Source: CAVRUD01 sp963724285
GTDB lineage: Bacteria > Chloroflexota > Chloroflexia > Thermomicrobiales > UBA6265
Assembly: GCA_963724285.1 (NCBI GenBank)
Contig: CAVRUD010000029.1
Coordinates: 445,617 to 509,616 of the forward strand
Length of the DNA stretch: 64,000 bases
Direction: 5' to 3'
In this document: positions 35,555-43,885 of the stretch, one piece after another
Layout of the letters: each line of letters begins with the position of its first letter
How positions within the stretch are numbered: the stretch's first letter is position 1
Notes under the pieces: model-generated
What the model saw: only the letters and a program-made list of their open reading frames with translations
Databases searched by the model: none
What the model was told of the DNA's origin: nothing
Made by a program: the position numbers and the translations under genes

Positions 35555-36553
35555 ATGCCACCGGACGAGCTTCAATCGATCGATATCCCGCCAGCGAAAG
35601 ACCCGACCAAGGAGTTCAGATACCGGCTGAGTATCTGGCTGGCGAAAGCATTCTCGTGGATCGTCTGGATTTTGCCGCCAGTTGTGCGGAACGGTTTCGC
35701 CGATGTCGTCGCAATGGGGTTTTTCCACTTCTCAAGGGCTTACAGGGACAACGTGCAGAGCAACCTTCGTCAGGTGCTCGGCGACGCCGCGTCGCAGGCC
35801 GAGGTGCGTAAAGCTGCGCGGACCGTTTTCCGGACAAGTGCTCATAACTTCCTGGACCTTATGCTCGTGCCGCGCCGAACCAAGAAACGGCTCATCAATG
35901 ACGTCCATCTCAGTTCCACCGATCGGGCTAGCCTGGACGGCCTGATTGCGGACGGCAAAGGCGTCGTCATCGTCACGGCCCACCTGGGCGCGTTTGACTA
36001 CATCGGTCAAGGCTTGCATCTGTTGGGGTATCGCCTGACCATTGTCACCGGGAAGACTGTGGCACGCTTCATCTACGACGGCGTCGTCTACCTCCGCTCC
36101 GCCAAAGGGGCAAAGATGGTCGAACCGACGCCTTCCGGGGTTAGGCAGGCACTAAAGGCCCTTCGCCGGGGTGAATGTGTCGCCTTCGTGTCAGACCGCG
36201 ACTACCTGCAAAATGGGCGGGAACTGACGTTCTTCGGACGGAAAACCACCTTGCCACCGGGGGCGATCCGCGTGGCCAGGGACACCGGGTCCCCGGTGCA
36301 GCCGATTTTCACCCGGCGGGTAAAGGGTGGTCACGAGATGCGCCTGTTTCCCTCGTTCCTGGTTCCTCGGACGAAGAACCAGGACGAGGACATCGCGGCT
36401 GGGTTACAGAAGCTGGTGGCTGTGCTCGAAGCCGCTATCGGCTCGAGCCCGGACCAATGGGTGATGTTTCAGCGCGTATGGCGAGATGAACCGGTTGACC
36501 CTGTCCGCGCCTTTCCGGTCGGTTCGCCCTTCGCGCCCGAATCTTCGGGGTGA
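35555..36553 (+). CDS. LpxL/PatA-family lipid acyltransferase
   Basis: The 332-residue protein has an N-terminal membrane-associated helix ('LAKAFSWIVWILPPVV') and the acyltransferase active site H-x4-D in 'VIVTAHLGAFDYIG' (residues about 142-147). 'FVSDRDYLQNG' and 'TTLPPGAIRVARDTGSPV' match the later blocks of the lauroyl/PIM acyltransferase family. Next to pgsA, acylation of a phosphatidylinositol- or glycolipid-type substrate is the likely role; Kdo-lipid A acylation is less likely, since no lipid A genes are seen. Its 3' end overlaps rimO on the opposite strand by 119 bp. Confidence 0.85.
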   Translation: MPPDELQSIDIPPAKDPTKEFRYRLSIWLAKAFSWIVWILPPVVRNGFADVVAMGFFHFSRAYRDNVQSNLRQVLGDAASQAEVRKAARTVFRTSAHNFLDLMLVPRRTKKRLINDVHLSSTDRASLDGLIADGKGVVIVTAHLGAFDYIGQGLHLLGYRLTIVTGKTVARFIYDGVVYLRSAKGAKMVEPTPSGVRQALKALRRGECVAFVSDRDYLQNGRELTFFGRKTTLPPGAIRVARDTGSPVQPIFTRRVKGGHEMRLFPSFLVPRTKNQDEDIAAGLQKLVAVLEAAIGSSPDQWVMFQRVWRDEPVDPVRAFPVGSPFAPESSG

Positions 36554-37961
36554 CGCGCTTCTTGGCGGGCAAGTGAATCCGCTTCTTCGGCTCCTGGCCA
36601 ACTGGCGCCGCCCACAGGTCGTACGGCGCCGCGTCCTCGATCGTGACGGTCACCATTGAGCCGACAGGGTGCGCCCCAGGAACGAACACCAGACCGTCTA
36701 CCTCGGGAGCATGACGCCGGGCCCGACCAACCGAAATCGGCTCGCTGCGCCCCGCCTCGTCTTCGCTCTCGCCGATGGCCTCGATCAGAATTTCCTGCTG
36801 CGTTCCGACGAGAGACCGGTTCTTCCGGTAACTGATCGCCTGCTGAGCTTCCATGAGGCGGCCGCGACGGTCCTCGGCCACTTCGGCCGGAACACGATCA
36901 CCGAGCAGCGCCGCGGGCGTCCCCGGCTCGGGGGAATAGGTAAAGACCCCGACGTGATCGAACTCCTGCTCCTCGACGAAGCTGAGCAGGTGCTGGAACT
37001 GCGCTTCCGTCTCACCTGGGTAACCGACGATGAATGTCGTCCGCATGACCAGGTCGTCTAGCTTATTCCGGGCGTGATCGATCAGACGGCGGGTCATCTC
37101 AGGATCGCTGGGACGGTTCATCGAACGCAGGACCGTGCGATCGGAATGCTGTAAGGGCATGTCCAGGTACGGAAGCAGCATATCGTGCTCAGCCATCACA
37201 TCGACCATTCGCAGTGTTAGTGGGCTTGGGTAGATGTAAAGCATCCGCAGCCAGGGCAGATTCGGGACCTGCTCGGCGACCATCTCCAGAAGCTGCGGCA
37301 GGCCGTGCTTCATCCCGATGTCGGCGCCGTACCGAATCGTGTCCTGCGCGACCAGGACCACCTCTTTGGTGCCGCCGGCGACAAGGTCGACAACCTCCTG
37401 GATGACGTGCAGGGGCCGCTTGCTGACCTGACGTCCTTTGATGCTAGGAATCGTGCAGAAGTGGCAGTTATGGTCACAGCCGTCCGCGACCTTCAGGTAT
37501 GCCGAGGGGCCGGCCTCGCTTCTGCGGAAGGTGGTCAGCATCCCCTCGCAGCCGGCCGAATCCTCCTGCTCAGGTTCCCCGAGCAGTTCACCGACCACCG
37601 AGCCAATCCGGTACCACTCCCTGGTCGTCAGGATCCTGTCGACACCCTCGGGAATGTCCGCCGAGTAGTTGCCCAGCGCCGGCAGGCACCCGGCGGCAAT
37701 GATTACCTGATCGTCGCGGCGATCCTTGAGCAACTCTTCGATCGCACCGATCGACTCCTGCCGGGCCGCGCCGAGGAACCCGCAGGTGTTGACGATGAGG
37801 ACCTGGGCGTCATCCGGCCGGCCGGCATGGTACATGCCGCGCTGCTGGAGCAGGTGCTCCATGCCGTCCGAGTCAACTCGATTCTTGGAGCAGCCGAGGG
37901 TGGTGATGTGGAACGAGCCCGAGGCGGATTCCGCTTTGGACGAGTGGATCTGCGCTGTCAA
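36435..37961 (-). CDS. rimO: Ribosomal protein S12 methylthiotransferase
   Basis: RimO adds a methylthio group to the Asp of ribosomal protein S12 using two 4Fe-4S clusters. The N-terminal cluster cysteines are in 'TLGCSKNRVDSDGMEHLL', 'LIVNTCGFLG' and 'IIAAGCLPA'; the radical-SAM cluster is in 'VADGCDHNCHFCTIPSIKG'. A TRAM domain ends near residue 452. About 55 Arg-rich residues follow, all within the region overlapping the acyltransferase gene; usual RimO is about 440 residues, so the stop may have been lost to an indel or the tail is a true extension. yajQ lies 41 bp upstream on the same strand. Confidence 0.92.
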   Translation of the reverse strand: MTAQIHSSKAESASGSFHITTLGCSKNRVDSDGMEHLLQQRGMYHAGRPDDAQVLIVNTCGFLGAARQESIGAIEELLKDRRDDQVIIAAGCLPALGNYSADIPEGVDRILTTREWYRIGSVVGELLGEPEQEDSAGCEGMLTTFRRSEAGPSAYLKVADGCDHNCHFCTIPSIKGRQVSKRPLHVIQEVVDLVAGGTKEVVLVAQDTIRYGADIGMKHGLPQLLEMVAEQVPNLPWLRMLYIYPSPLTLRMVDVMAEHDMLLPYLDMPLQHSDRTVLRSMNRPSDPEMTRRLIDHARNKLDDLVMRTTFIVGYPGETEAQFQHLLSFVEEQEFDHVGVFTYSPEPGTPAALLGDRVPAEVAEDRRGRLMEAQQAISYRKNRSLVGTQQEILIEAIGESEDEAGRSEPISVGRARRHAPEVDGLVFVPGAHPVGSMVTVTIEDAAPYDLWAAPVGQEPKKRIHLPAKKRVTPKIRARRANRPERRGQGQPVHLAIRAETSPIGPGSSR

Positions 37962-38002
37962 GCGGAATTCTCCTTGCCGTGCGCGGGCAGGTGCGTTGCG
38001 CC

Positions 38003-38494
38003 TTAGCGATAGTTGACGAACTGGAGAGCGACCGGGAACTCCTCCGCCTTTAGTGACTGAATCACGGCCTGGAGGTCGTCCCGATTCTTGCCCTGGACGC
38101 GAAGGGCGTCGCCCTGTATCTGCGGGGTGACCTTCTTGTGTTCGTCCCGGATCTTCTTCGAGATCTTCTTGGCCAGATCGTCCGGGATTCCCTCTTTGAA
38201 AACGACCGTCTGCCGCATTCGGCTGCCGGAGGCTTCTTCCTCTTTGCCGTAGTCGAGGATCTTCAGTGAGAGTCCCCGGCGGAGCAGTTTCGATTCGATG
38301 ATATCCCGCACGGCCTGCAACGACAGCTCCGATGCGGTGTTGATCGTCAGATCCTTATCGGTCAGGTTAAGTTCAGTCTTTGTGTCCTTCAGGTCGTAGC
38401 GCGTATGGATTTCCCGCTCGGCCTGGTCGATGGCATTCTTGAGTTCCTGGCGGTCGAACTTCGACACGATATCGAACGAAATAACGCTGGCCAT
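38003..38494 (-). CDS. yajQ: YajQ-family nucleotide-binding protein
   Basis: The 163-residue protein matches YajQ from end to end: 'SFDIVSKFDRQELKNAIDQ', 'EIHTRYDLKDTKTELNL', 'SLQAVRDIIESKLLRRGL' and 'IQGDALRVQGKNRDDLQAVI'. The fold is two RRM-like domains. Members bind nucleotides or RNA, and one Xanthomonas homologue binds cyclic di-GMP and acts as a transcription co-factor; the role here is unknown. It is probably co-transcribed with rimO and is divergent from mfd. Confidence 0.93.
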   Translation of the reverse strand: MASVISFDIVSKFDRQELKNAIDQAEREIHTRYDLKDTKTELNLTDKDLTINTASELSLQAVRDIIESKLLRRGLSLKILDYGKEEEASGSRMRQTVVFKEGIPDDLAKKISKKIRDEHKKVTPQIQGDALRVQGKNRDDLQAVIQSLKAEEFPVALQFVNYR

Positions 38495-38737
38495 ACTGTC
38501 GCCTCCTCATCTTCAGAGAAACACGTGAGTTTACCAGATATTGCCAGCCCTGGCCGTGTTTGGACCCACTCTGCCAGGGAGTGAGAGACATGTCGGCGCC
38601 GAACGTGATTGCCAGCCAGCGGTGGTACACTCGGCATCCGCGAACGGGGGGGCATTGTCCCCACCCGTCGTTTGGCGTTGCGCATCTGTGCGTTTGCCTT
38701 GACTTCGACGCGCCGGAATCTTGGTCGGGAGAACGTC

Positions 38738-41700
38738 ATGAGTCTCAGTCACATCCTTCCAGACGTTCAGCAGCTTCCGGCTGTCAGGCGGCTTGTCGAA
38801 GGGCTCATCCCCGAACAGGCGACGGCCACGGTCGATGAAGTGCCGTTCCCGTTCCGCCCGGCATTGATCGCGGCACTGATCGCGGGGATCGACCGCCCGG
38901 TGGTGGTCGTCTCGAGCCGGGGCGACCGGTCCGACGCCCTTGCGACCGCTATCAACGAGTTTCTGCCGCCCGATCGCCAGAGCCGCACCTGGCCCGCGCC
39001 TGAAGTCCTTCCGTTCGAGCAATTGCCTTTCGACCTGTCGGTCGCGACCCAGCGGGCGACCCTTCTTAGCCGCCTCAAGTACCCGGCGGCGACCCCGCCC
39101 GTGATCGTGGTGCCGGTCCGGGGACTGGTGCAGCTCGTCATGAGCCCGTCCGATCTCGCATCCCATACCCGGATCATCCGGGTCGGTGACCGGATTGACG
39201 TGGGGTCGCTCTTCGAGTGGGCCGTGACCGTCGGCTACGATGTCGCGCCGATGGTCCAGGAACCAGGCACGATCGCCCGGCGCGGCGGAATCGTCGACAT
39301 CTTCCCGTCGGGCGCCGACCTGCCGATCAGAATCGATCTGTTTGGCGACGAGGTCGACAGCCTCCGCACCTTCAATCCCGGTTCGCAACGTTCGGAAGCT
39401 CGGATGAGCGAGGTCCGGCTGTTGCCGCCGTCGGAACTTGCATTGTGGCGTTTGAACGAGGCGGTGCCGACCCTGGCGGCTCTTTCACGATCGGGCCTTC
39501 GACCTGAAGTCAACGGCGAATGGGGAAGGATGCTCGACAAGATGGCGGCGGGCCAGACCCCTGCATCCGTCGATCTCTTCGCGCCGTACTTGGCCGACGC
39601 CACCTGGACGCTGCTGGACTACATGCCAGAAGACTCGCTCATCGTGCTCGATGACCCAAGCGCCATCTACCTGGGACTATCCCAGTTGCAAGACCGGGCA
39701 AATGAACTCGAGTCGAACTTCGTTGGCAACGGCGAGTTACCGCCCGGTCTCCGGCAGCCGATCGCATCGGTCGACCACATCAATGCCGCTCTTGCCTCTC
39801 GACGCGTAGCCAGAATCGGAACGGACGCGCACGGCGCAACGCCTGGTCTTGCCATCACCGGCGTCTCCGATGCCCCACTCTTTGCCGGACGCCTGGGAGA
39901 CGTGGTGCGCGAAATCGGATCTCGCGTCGATGATCAATGGCGAGTCGTGCTTGCGACTGACCAGGTCGATCGCCTGACTGAGCTGCTCGAGGAGAGCGAT
40001 ATCTTCCCGCGGAAGGAGAAGCACCGTGGGAGCGCCGTGCCGGCTCCGCTCCCACCCGGGACGGTGGAACTTCGCCCATCCGATCTGGACGGTGGCTGGG
40101 AAATTCCAGAGCAGCGCCTCCTTGTCCTCTCAGACCTGGACATATTCGGGTTCCGGAAGCAGACAAGACGGAGTGTCCGCCGCCCTGTCTCCGATAGCAT
40201 CGCCTTCGCCCAATCCCTGACTCCGGGCGAATTCGTCGTCCACATCGACCACGGTATCGCCCAGTTCAAGGGACTGGTCCGATTGGAGCAAGGAGGGGTC
40301 GAACGAGAGTACCTCCTGCTCGAGTACGCCCGTGGCGACAAGCTCTATGTCCCCGTCGACCAGAGCGACCGGGTATCGCGGTACAGTGGCGGCGGCGTCG
40401 AACCCGAGGTGACGAAGCTCGGTTCGGGCGAATGGACACAGACGAAATCGCGGGTCCGTAGAGCCGTCCGCGAGATGGCGTTCGAACTCATCCAGCTCTA
40501 CGCGGTACGTGAAACGGCCACGGGGCAAGCGTTGCCCGTGGACTCCCTCTGGGACATCGAGCTGGCTGAGTCGTTTCCCTATCAGGAGACTGCCGACCAG
40601 CAGAGCGCCATCGACGACGTCAAAGCGGACCTGGAGGATCCGACCCCCATGGACCGGCTCGTCTGTGGCGACGTCGGTTTTGGCAAGACCGAGGTGGCCT
40701 TGCGAGCCGCCTTCAAAGCCGTCAACGCCGGATATCAGGTCGCGATTCTGGTGCCAACGACAGTCCTCGCCCTGCAACATTACTCGACCTTCAGCCAGCG
40801 ATTGGCGCCGTTTCCGGTCAAAGTCGAAATGCTCTCGCGCCTCCGCGGCCGCAAGGACCAAGGGGCCGTGATCGCGGGCCTGGCCGATGGGACCGTCGAC
40901 ATCGTGATCGGAACGCACCGGCTCGTGCAGCGCGATGTGCGTTTCAAGAACCTCGGTCTTGTGGTCGTCGACGAAGAGCAGCGCTTCGGCGTTCGCCACA
41001 AGGAGTTCCTGAAGCAATTGCGCAGTGAAGTCGATGTGCTGACGATGAGCGCTACCCCAATTCCGCGCACCCTTCACATGTCGCTGGCGGGAATCCGCGA
41101 CATCAGCTTGATCGACACGGCGCCCCAGGCCCGTCTGCCGATCAGAACCTTCGTCACGGAGTTCTCCGATCACCTCGTTCGCGAAGTGATCCTGCGCGAG
41201 ATCGAGCGCGGCGGACAGGTCTACTTCGTCCACAATCGAGTGCGTGGCATCGACCGCCTGGCTCACCAGTTGCGTGAGCTGGTCCCGGAGGCGCGCTTTG
41301 GCGTCGGTCACGGCCAAATGGATGAATCGGTGCTCGAGGAAGTCATCCTGGCGTTCGTCCGCCACGACTACGACGTCCTGATCTCAACCACGATCATCGA
41401 GTCGGGCGTTGACATCCCCAACGTCAACACCATCGTGATCGACAATGCCGATACCCTCGGCCTCACCCAGCTCTACCAGCTTCGCGGTCGCGTCGGTCGG
41501 TCGACTAACCGCGCCTATGCGTATCTGCTGCATCGACCCGGTAAGGTGCTGACCGAAATCGCTCAGGAGCGACTCGAAACAATCCAGGACGCCACCGAGC
41601 TGGGAGCGGGGCTTCGGGTTGCGATGCGCGACATGGAGATTCGAGGTGCAGGAAACATCCTCGGCGCCGAGCAAAGTGGACATATCGCCGCCATCGGCTA

Positions 41701-42232
41701 CGACCTCTACATCAGGCTGCTCAGCCAGGCAGTCGAAGAGGTGAAGCAGGGCCGCCCGATGGGCGAGATGACGCCGGTCACGCTCGACCTACCCCTTACC
41801 GCCCTCATACCCACCTCCTATGTGGCCGATACCGAACTGCGGCTGGCCACCTACCGGCGCGTGGCGGCGGTAACCACCCTCGACGAGGTCGACTCAATGC
41901 GTGCCGAACTGGTCGACCGCTTTGGACCGATTCCGGAGGAGGTCGAACACCTTCTCGCCCTGATCGTGATGCGGATTCGCTGCGCGGCCCTGGGGATCGA
42001 GTCCGTCATCGAGCGGGAACGGGAGATCGTCATTCGTCCGGTGCAAACATCAATGTTGGACGCGCGCAAGCTCGGCTCGCTGATCGGGCGTGCCCTCAAG
42101 TTGACGCCGAACTCGATCCGCCTCCGGCTCCCGGACCTCACGATTCCATGGGAACGGGCGTTGGATGAACTCATCAATGCGGTGGAACACGCCCAACGCC
42201 CGTTCGGCACCGGGCAGGCGGCCCGCCGCTAA
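38738..42232 (+). CDS. mfd: Transcription-repair coupling factor
   Basis: Mfd removes RNA polymerase stalled at lesions and recruits UvrA. The 1164-residue protein has the expected order: UvrB-like N-terminal domains (to about 430), the RNA-polymerase-interacting domain ('FVVHIDHGIAQFKGLVRLE', 'EYLLLEYARGDKLYVPVDQ'), then the SF2 translocase with Walker A 'VCGDVGFGKTEVALRAAF' (about 644), DEEQ box 'VVVDEEQRFGVRHKE', 'MSATPIPRTLHMSL' and 'ISTTIIESGVDIPN'. A C-terminal D7 domain follows. The ATG at 38738 has GGGAG seven bases upstream. No indels were noticed in this long frame. Confidence 0.96.
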   Translation: MSLSHILPDVQQLPAVRRLVEGLIPEQATATVDEVPFPFRPALIAALIAGIDRPVVVVSSRGDRSDALATAINEFLPPDRQSRTWPAPEVLPFEQLPFDLSVATQRATLLSRLKYPAATPPVIVVPVRGLVQLVMSPSDLASHTRIIRVGDRIDVGSLFEWAVTVGYDVAPMVQEPGTIARRGGIVDIFPSGADLPIRIDLFGDEVDSLRTFNPGSQRSEARMSEVRLLPPSELALWRLNEAVPTLAALSRSGLRPEVNGEWGRMLDKMAAGQTPASVDLFAPYLADATWTLLDYMPEDSLIVLDDPSAIYLGLSQLQDRANELESNFVGNGELPPGLRQPIASVDHINAALASRRVARIGTDAHGATPGLAITGVSDAPLFAGRLGDVVREIGSRVDDQWRVVLATDQVDRLTELLEESDIFPRKEKHRGSAVPAPLPPGTVELRPSDLDGGWEIPEQRLLVLSDLDIFGFRKQTRRSVRRPVSDSIAFAQSLTPGEFVVHIDHGIAQFKGLVRLEQGGVEREYLLLEYARGDKLYVPVDQSDRVSRYSGGGVEPEVTKLGSGEWTQTKSRVRRAVREMAFELIQLYAVRETATGQALPVDSLWDIELAESFPYQETADQQSAIDDVKADLEDPTPMDRLVCGDVGFGKTEVALRAAFKAVNAGYQVAILVPTTVLALQHYSTFSQRLAPFPVKVEMLSRLRGRKDQGAVIAGLADGTVDIVIGTHRLVQRDVRFKNLGLVVVDEEQRFGVRHKEFLKQLRSEVDVLTMSATPIPRTLHMSLAGIRDISLIDTAPQARLPIRTFVTEFSDHLVREVILREIERGGQVYFVHNRVRGIDRLAHQLRELVPEARFGVGHGQMDESVLEEVILAFVRHDYDVLISTTIIESGVDIPNVNTIVIDNADTLGLTQLYQLRGRVGRSTNRAYAYLLHRPGKVLTEIAQERLETIQDATELGAGLRVAMRDMEIRGAGNILGAEQSGHIAAIGYDLYIRLLSQAVEEVKQGRPMGEMTPVTLDLPLTALIPTSYVADTELRLATYRRVAAVTTLDEVDSMRAELVDRFGPIPEEVEHLLALIVMRIRCAALGIESVIEREREIVIRPVQTSMLDARKLGSLIGRALKLTPNSIRLRLPDLTIPWERALDELINAVEHAQRPFGTGQAARR

Positions 42233-42250
42233 TTGATCGCAGTCGTGGCG

Positions 42251-43813
42251 CTATGCGGGCAGTAAGACGAAATCGATCTGGGATGCGGACGCGCACGAGG
42301 TTTCCAACGTCGCACCTGGATTATCGAGAAACGCGGAGACGATTCCGTATCCGCAGGGCCCAGCGGTCGAGAGCGGAGCGTGTGAGGCGTCTGCGAACGT
42401 GACTGACGTGCCGTTTGGCAGGGTCTCAAGGGCCTGAGCGGCGTATGACGGGGGCGTGATGGGATCAAAGGCCCCGTTCAGGATCAGAACCGGAACGTCG
42501 CTCGTAACGGGTTGGTTCTCGCGCTGCTCGGCAGGAGACACACCGAACTCGGCACAGATGCCGAGCGTTTGGAAGGCGCCAGCGAACTTCCCATCCGCAA
42601 TCTGTGGTCGTACCCCGGCATTCGCAACGAGGGCATGAATCTCTTCCGCACTGGTGAAACCGAGTTCATCGTTGCAGTTGATCACGTAGCTCGCACCGAG
42701 ACTCACCCCCGAGGACGAGCCAAGGGTGAACGGCGCGATGTTCTCCAGAACGACGTTTTCACCGGTCCGAATCCCGTCGATCAAGGCAGGCACGAACGGG
42801 AGCAACGGTCCCGAGAGGGTCGCCAGGTAGACCATCGAGGTATATGCGGTACCGTCCACAACGACGTCCTCCGCCGCGCCGGTACCTGGATTGACAACCG
42901 AGAAAGTCAATGGCTCACGGTTCAGGGTTTCGACCGCCGCCGCGAATGTTCCGTTTAGGTCGGGATACCGCGTACGACAGGGATCTTCGCGTTCACATTG
43001 CTCAACCACGCGGCTCAATGCCTGATCGAACCCGATGATTTGACCGGCAACGAGATTGGCCTGCAACGGCTCGGGTGATTCCAGGATCGCCGAACGGACC
43101 GTCTCGGGGAAATCACGTATCACCGTCAGCGCCAGCCTGGTTCCATACGAGGTACCCAGCAAATCGATCTGTTCTTCCGCCAGCGCTTGGCGGAGAAGAT
43201 TCACGTCTGCCGCGCTCTGAACCGAATCAAACGCTTCCAAATTAGCTCCTGATGCGCGCAGGCTGGCGGCACACGCTGCAAAGGCAGGGAGAGGGTTTTC
43301 GAAGTCAAGGGGCTGCGCCGGAACACGGATGCCTCCAACAGCGTCGAACTGGCAGGTCAGCGATGGATCCGAAAAGCCGACACCCCTCTGGTCCAGGAGA
43401 ATGATGTCCTGGTGTTCCAGCAACGGCCGGTAGGACTGTTCGCCATCTGCCGCGAACGTCGGCAGGACCGACTCGACTTCCTGTCCTGGACCTCCGAGCA
43501 GCATCACGAGTGGCGTGGCATCCGGCGATGCTGAACCGCTCCGAATCCGGGCAGCTGACAGGCGCACCGTCGCGCCGTCGCCACTTCCGTGCACCATCGG
43601 CGCGGTGAGGACCCCACACGAGAGTGACGACCCGAAGGCGGCGATGATCTCACCCGCGTAGGGACACGGAGTGTCGACGAAGCTCCCGACTTGCTGCTGC
43701 CTGGAGAAAAATCCGGCTGCGGTGGACCCGGATCCGGCGATACTCCCAACAAGGAGCAAGACGGACAAGATTCGGGCGGGGAGCCTTAACCACTTAGCCC
43801 TCATCGCTTGCAA
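42251..43813 (-). CDS. Secreted alpha/beta-hydrolase, tripeptidyl-aminopeptidase type
   Basis: The 520-residue protein has a signal peptide ('ARILSVLLLVGSIAGSGSTAA'). The nucleophile elbow is 'LLGTSYGTRLAL' (Ser in G-T-S-Y-G), the acid is in 'LNGAFDPITPPSYA' and the catalytic His in 'ADASHAPLS', the layout of the TAP/SCO7095-like proteases (peptidase S33). 'ILLDQRGVGFSDPSL' gives the oxyanion-side HG/DQRG block. It probably trims peptides outside the cell. The C-terminal TAP-like domain is present. It lies downstream of mutS2 on the same strand and converges with mfd. Confidence 0.87.
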   Translation of the reverse strand: MQAMRAKWLRLPARILSVLLLVGSIAGSGSTAAGFFSRQQQVGSFVDTPCPYAGEIIAAFGSSLSCGVLTAPMVHGSGDGATVRLSAARIRSGSASPDATPLVMLLGGPGQEVESVLPTFAADGEQSYRPLLEHQDIILLDQRGVGFSDPSLTCQFDAVGGIRVPAQPLDFENPLPAFAACAASLRASGANLEAFDSVQSAADVNLLRQALAEEQIDLLGTSYGTRLALTVIRDFPETVRSAILESPEPLQANLVAGQIIGFDQALSRVVEQCEREDPCRTRYPDLNGTFAAAVETLNREPLTFSVVNPGTGAAEDVVVDGTAYTSMVYLATLSGPLLPFVPALIDGIRTGENVVLENIAPFTLGSSSGVSLGASYVINCNDELGFTSAEEIHALVANAGVRPQIADGKFAGAFQTLGICAEFGVSPAEQRENQPVTSDVPVLILNGAFDPITPPSYAAQALETLPNGTSVTFADASHAPLSTAGPCGYGIVSAFLDNPGATLETSCASASQIDFVLLPA

Positions 43814-43885
43814 TTTAACCGTGCTGCGGTTGACGACAACAGTGTCATCGACCCCAATGCGTTGTTGCGCTGCGCAGCCATAGCC

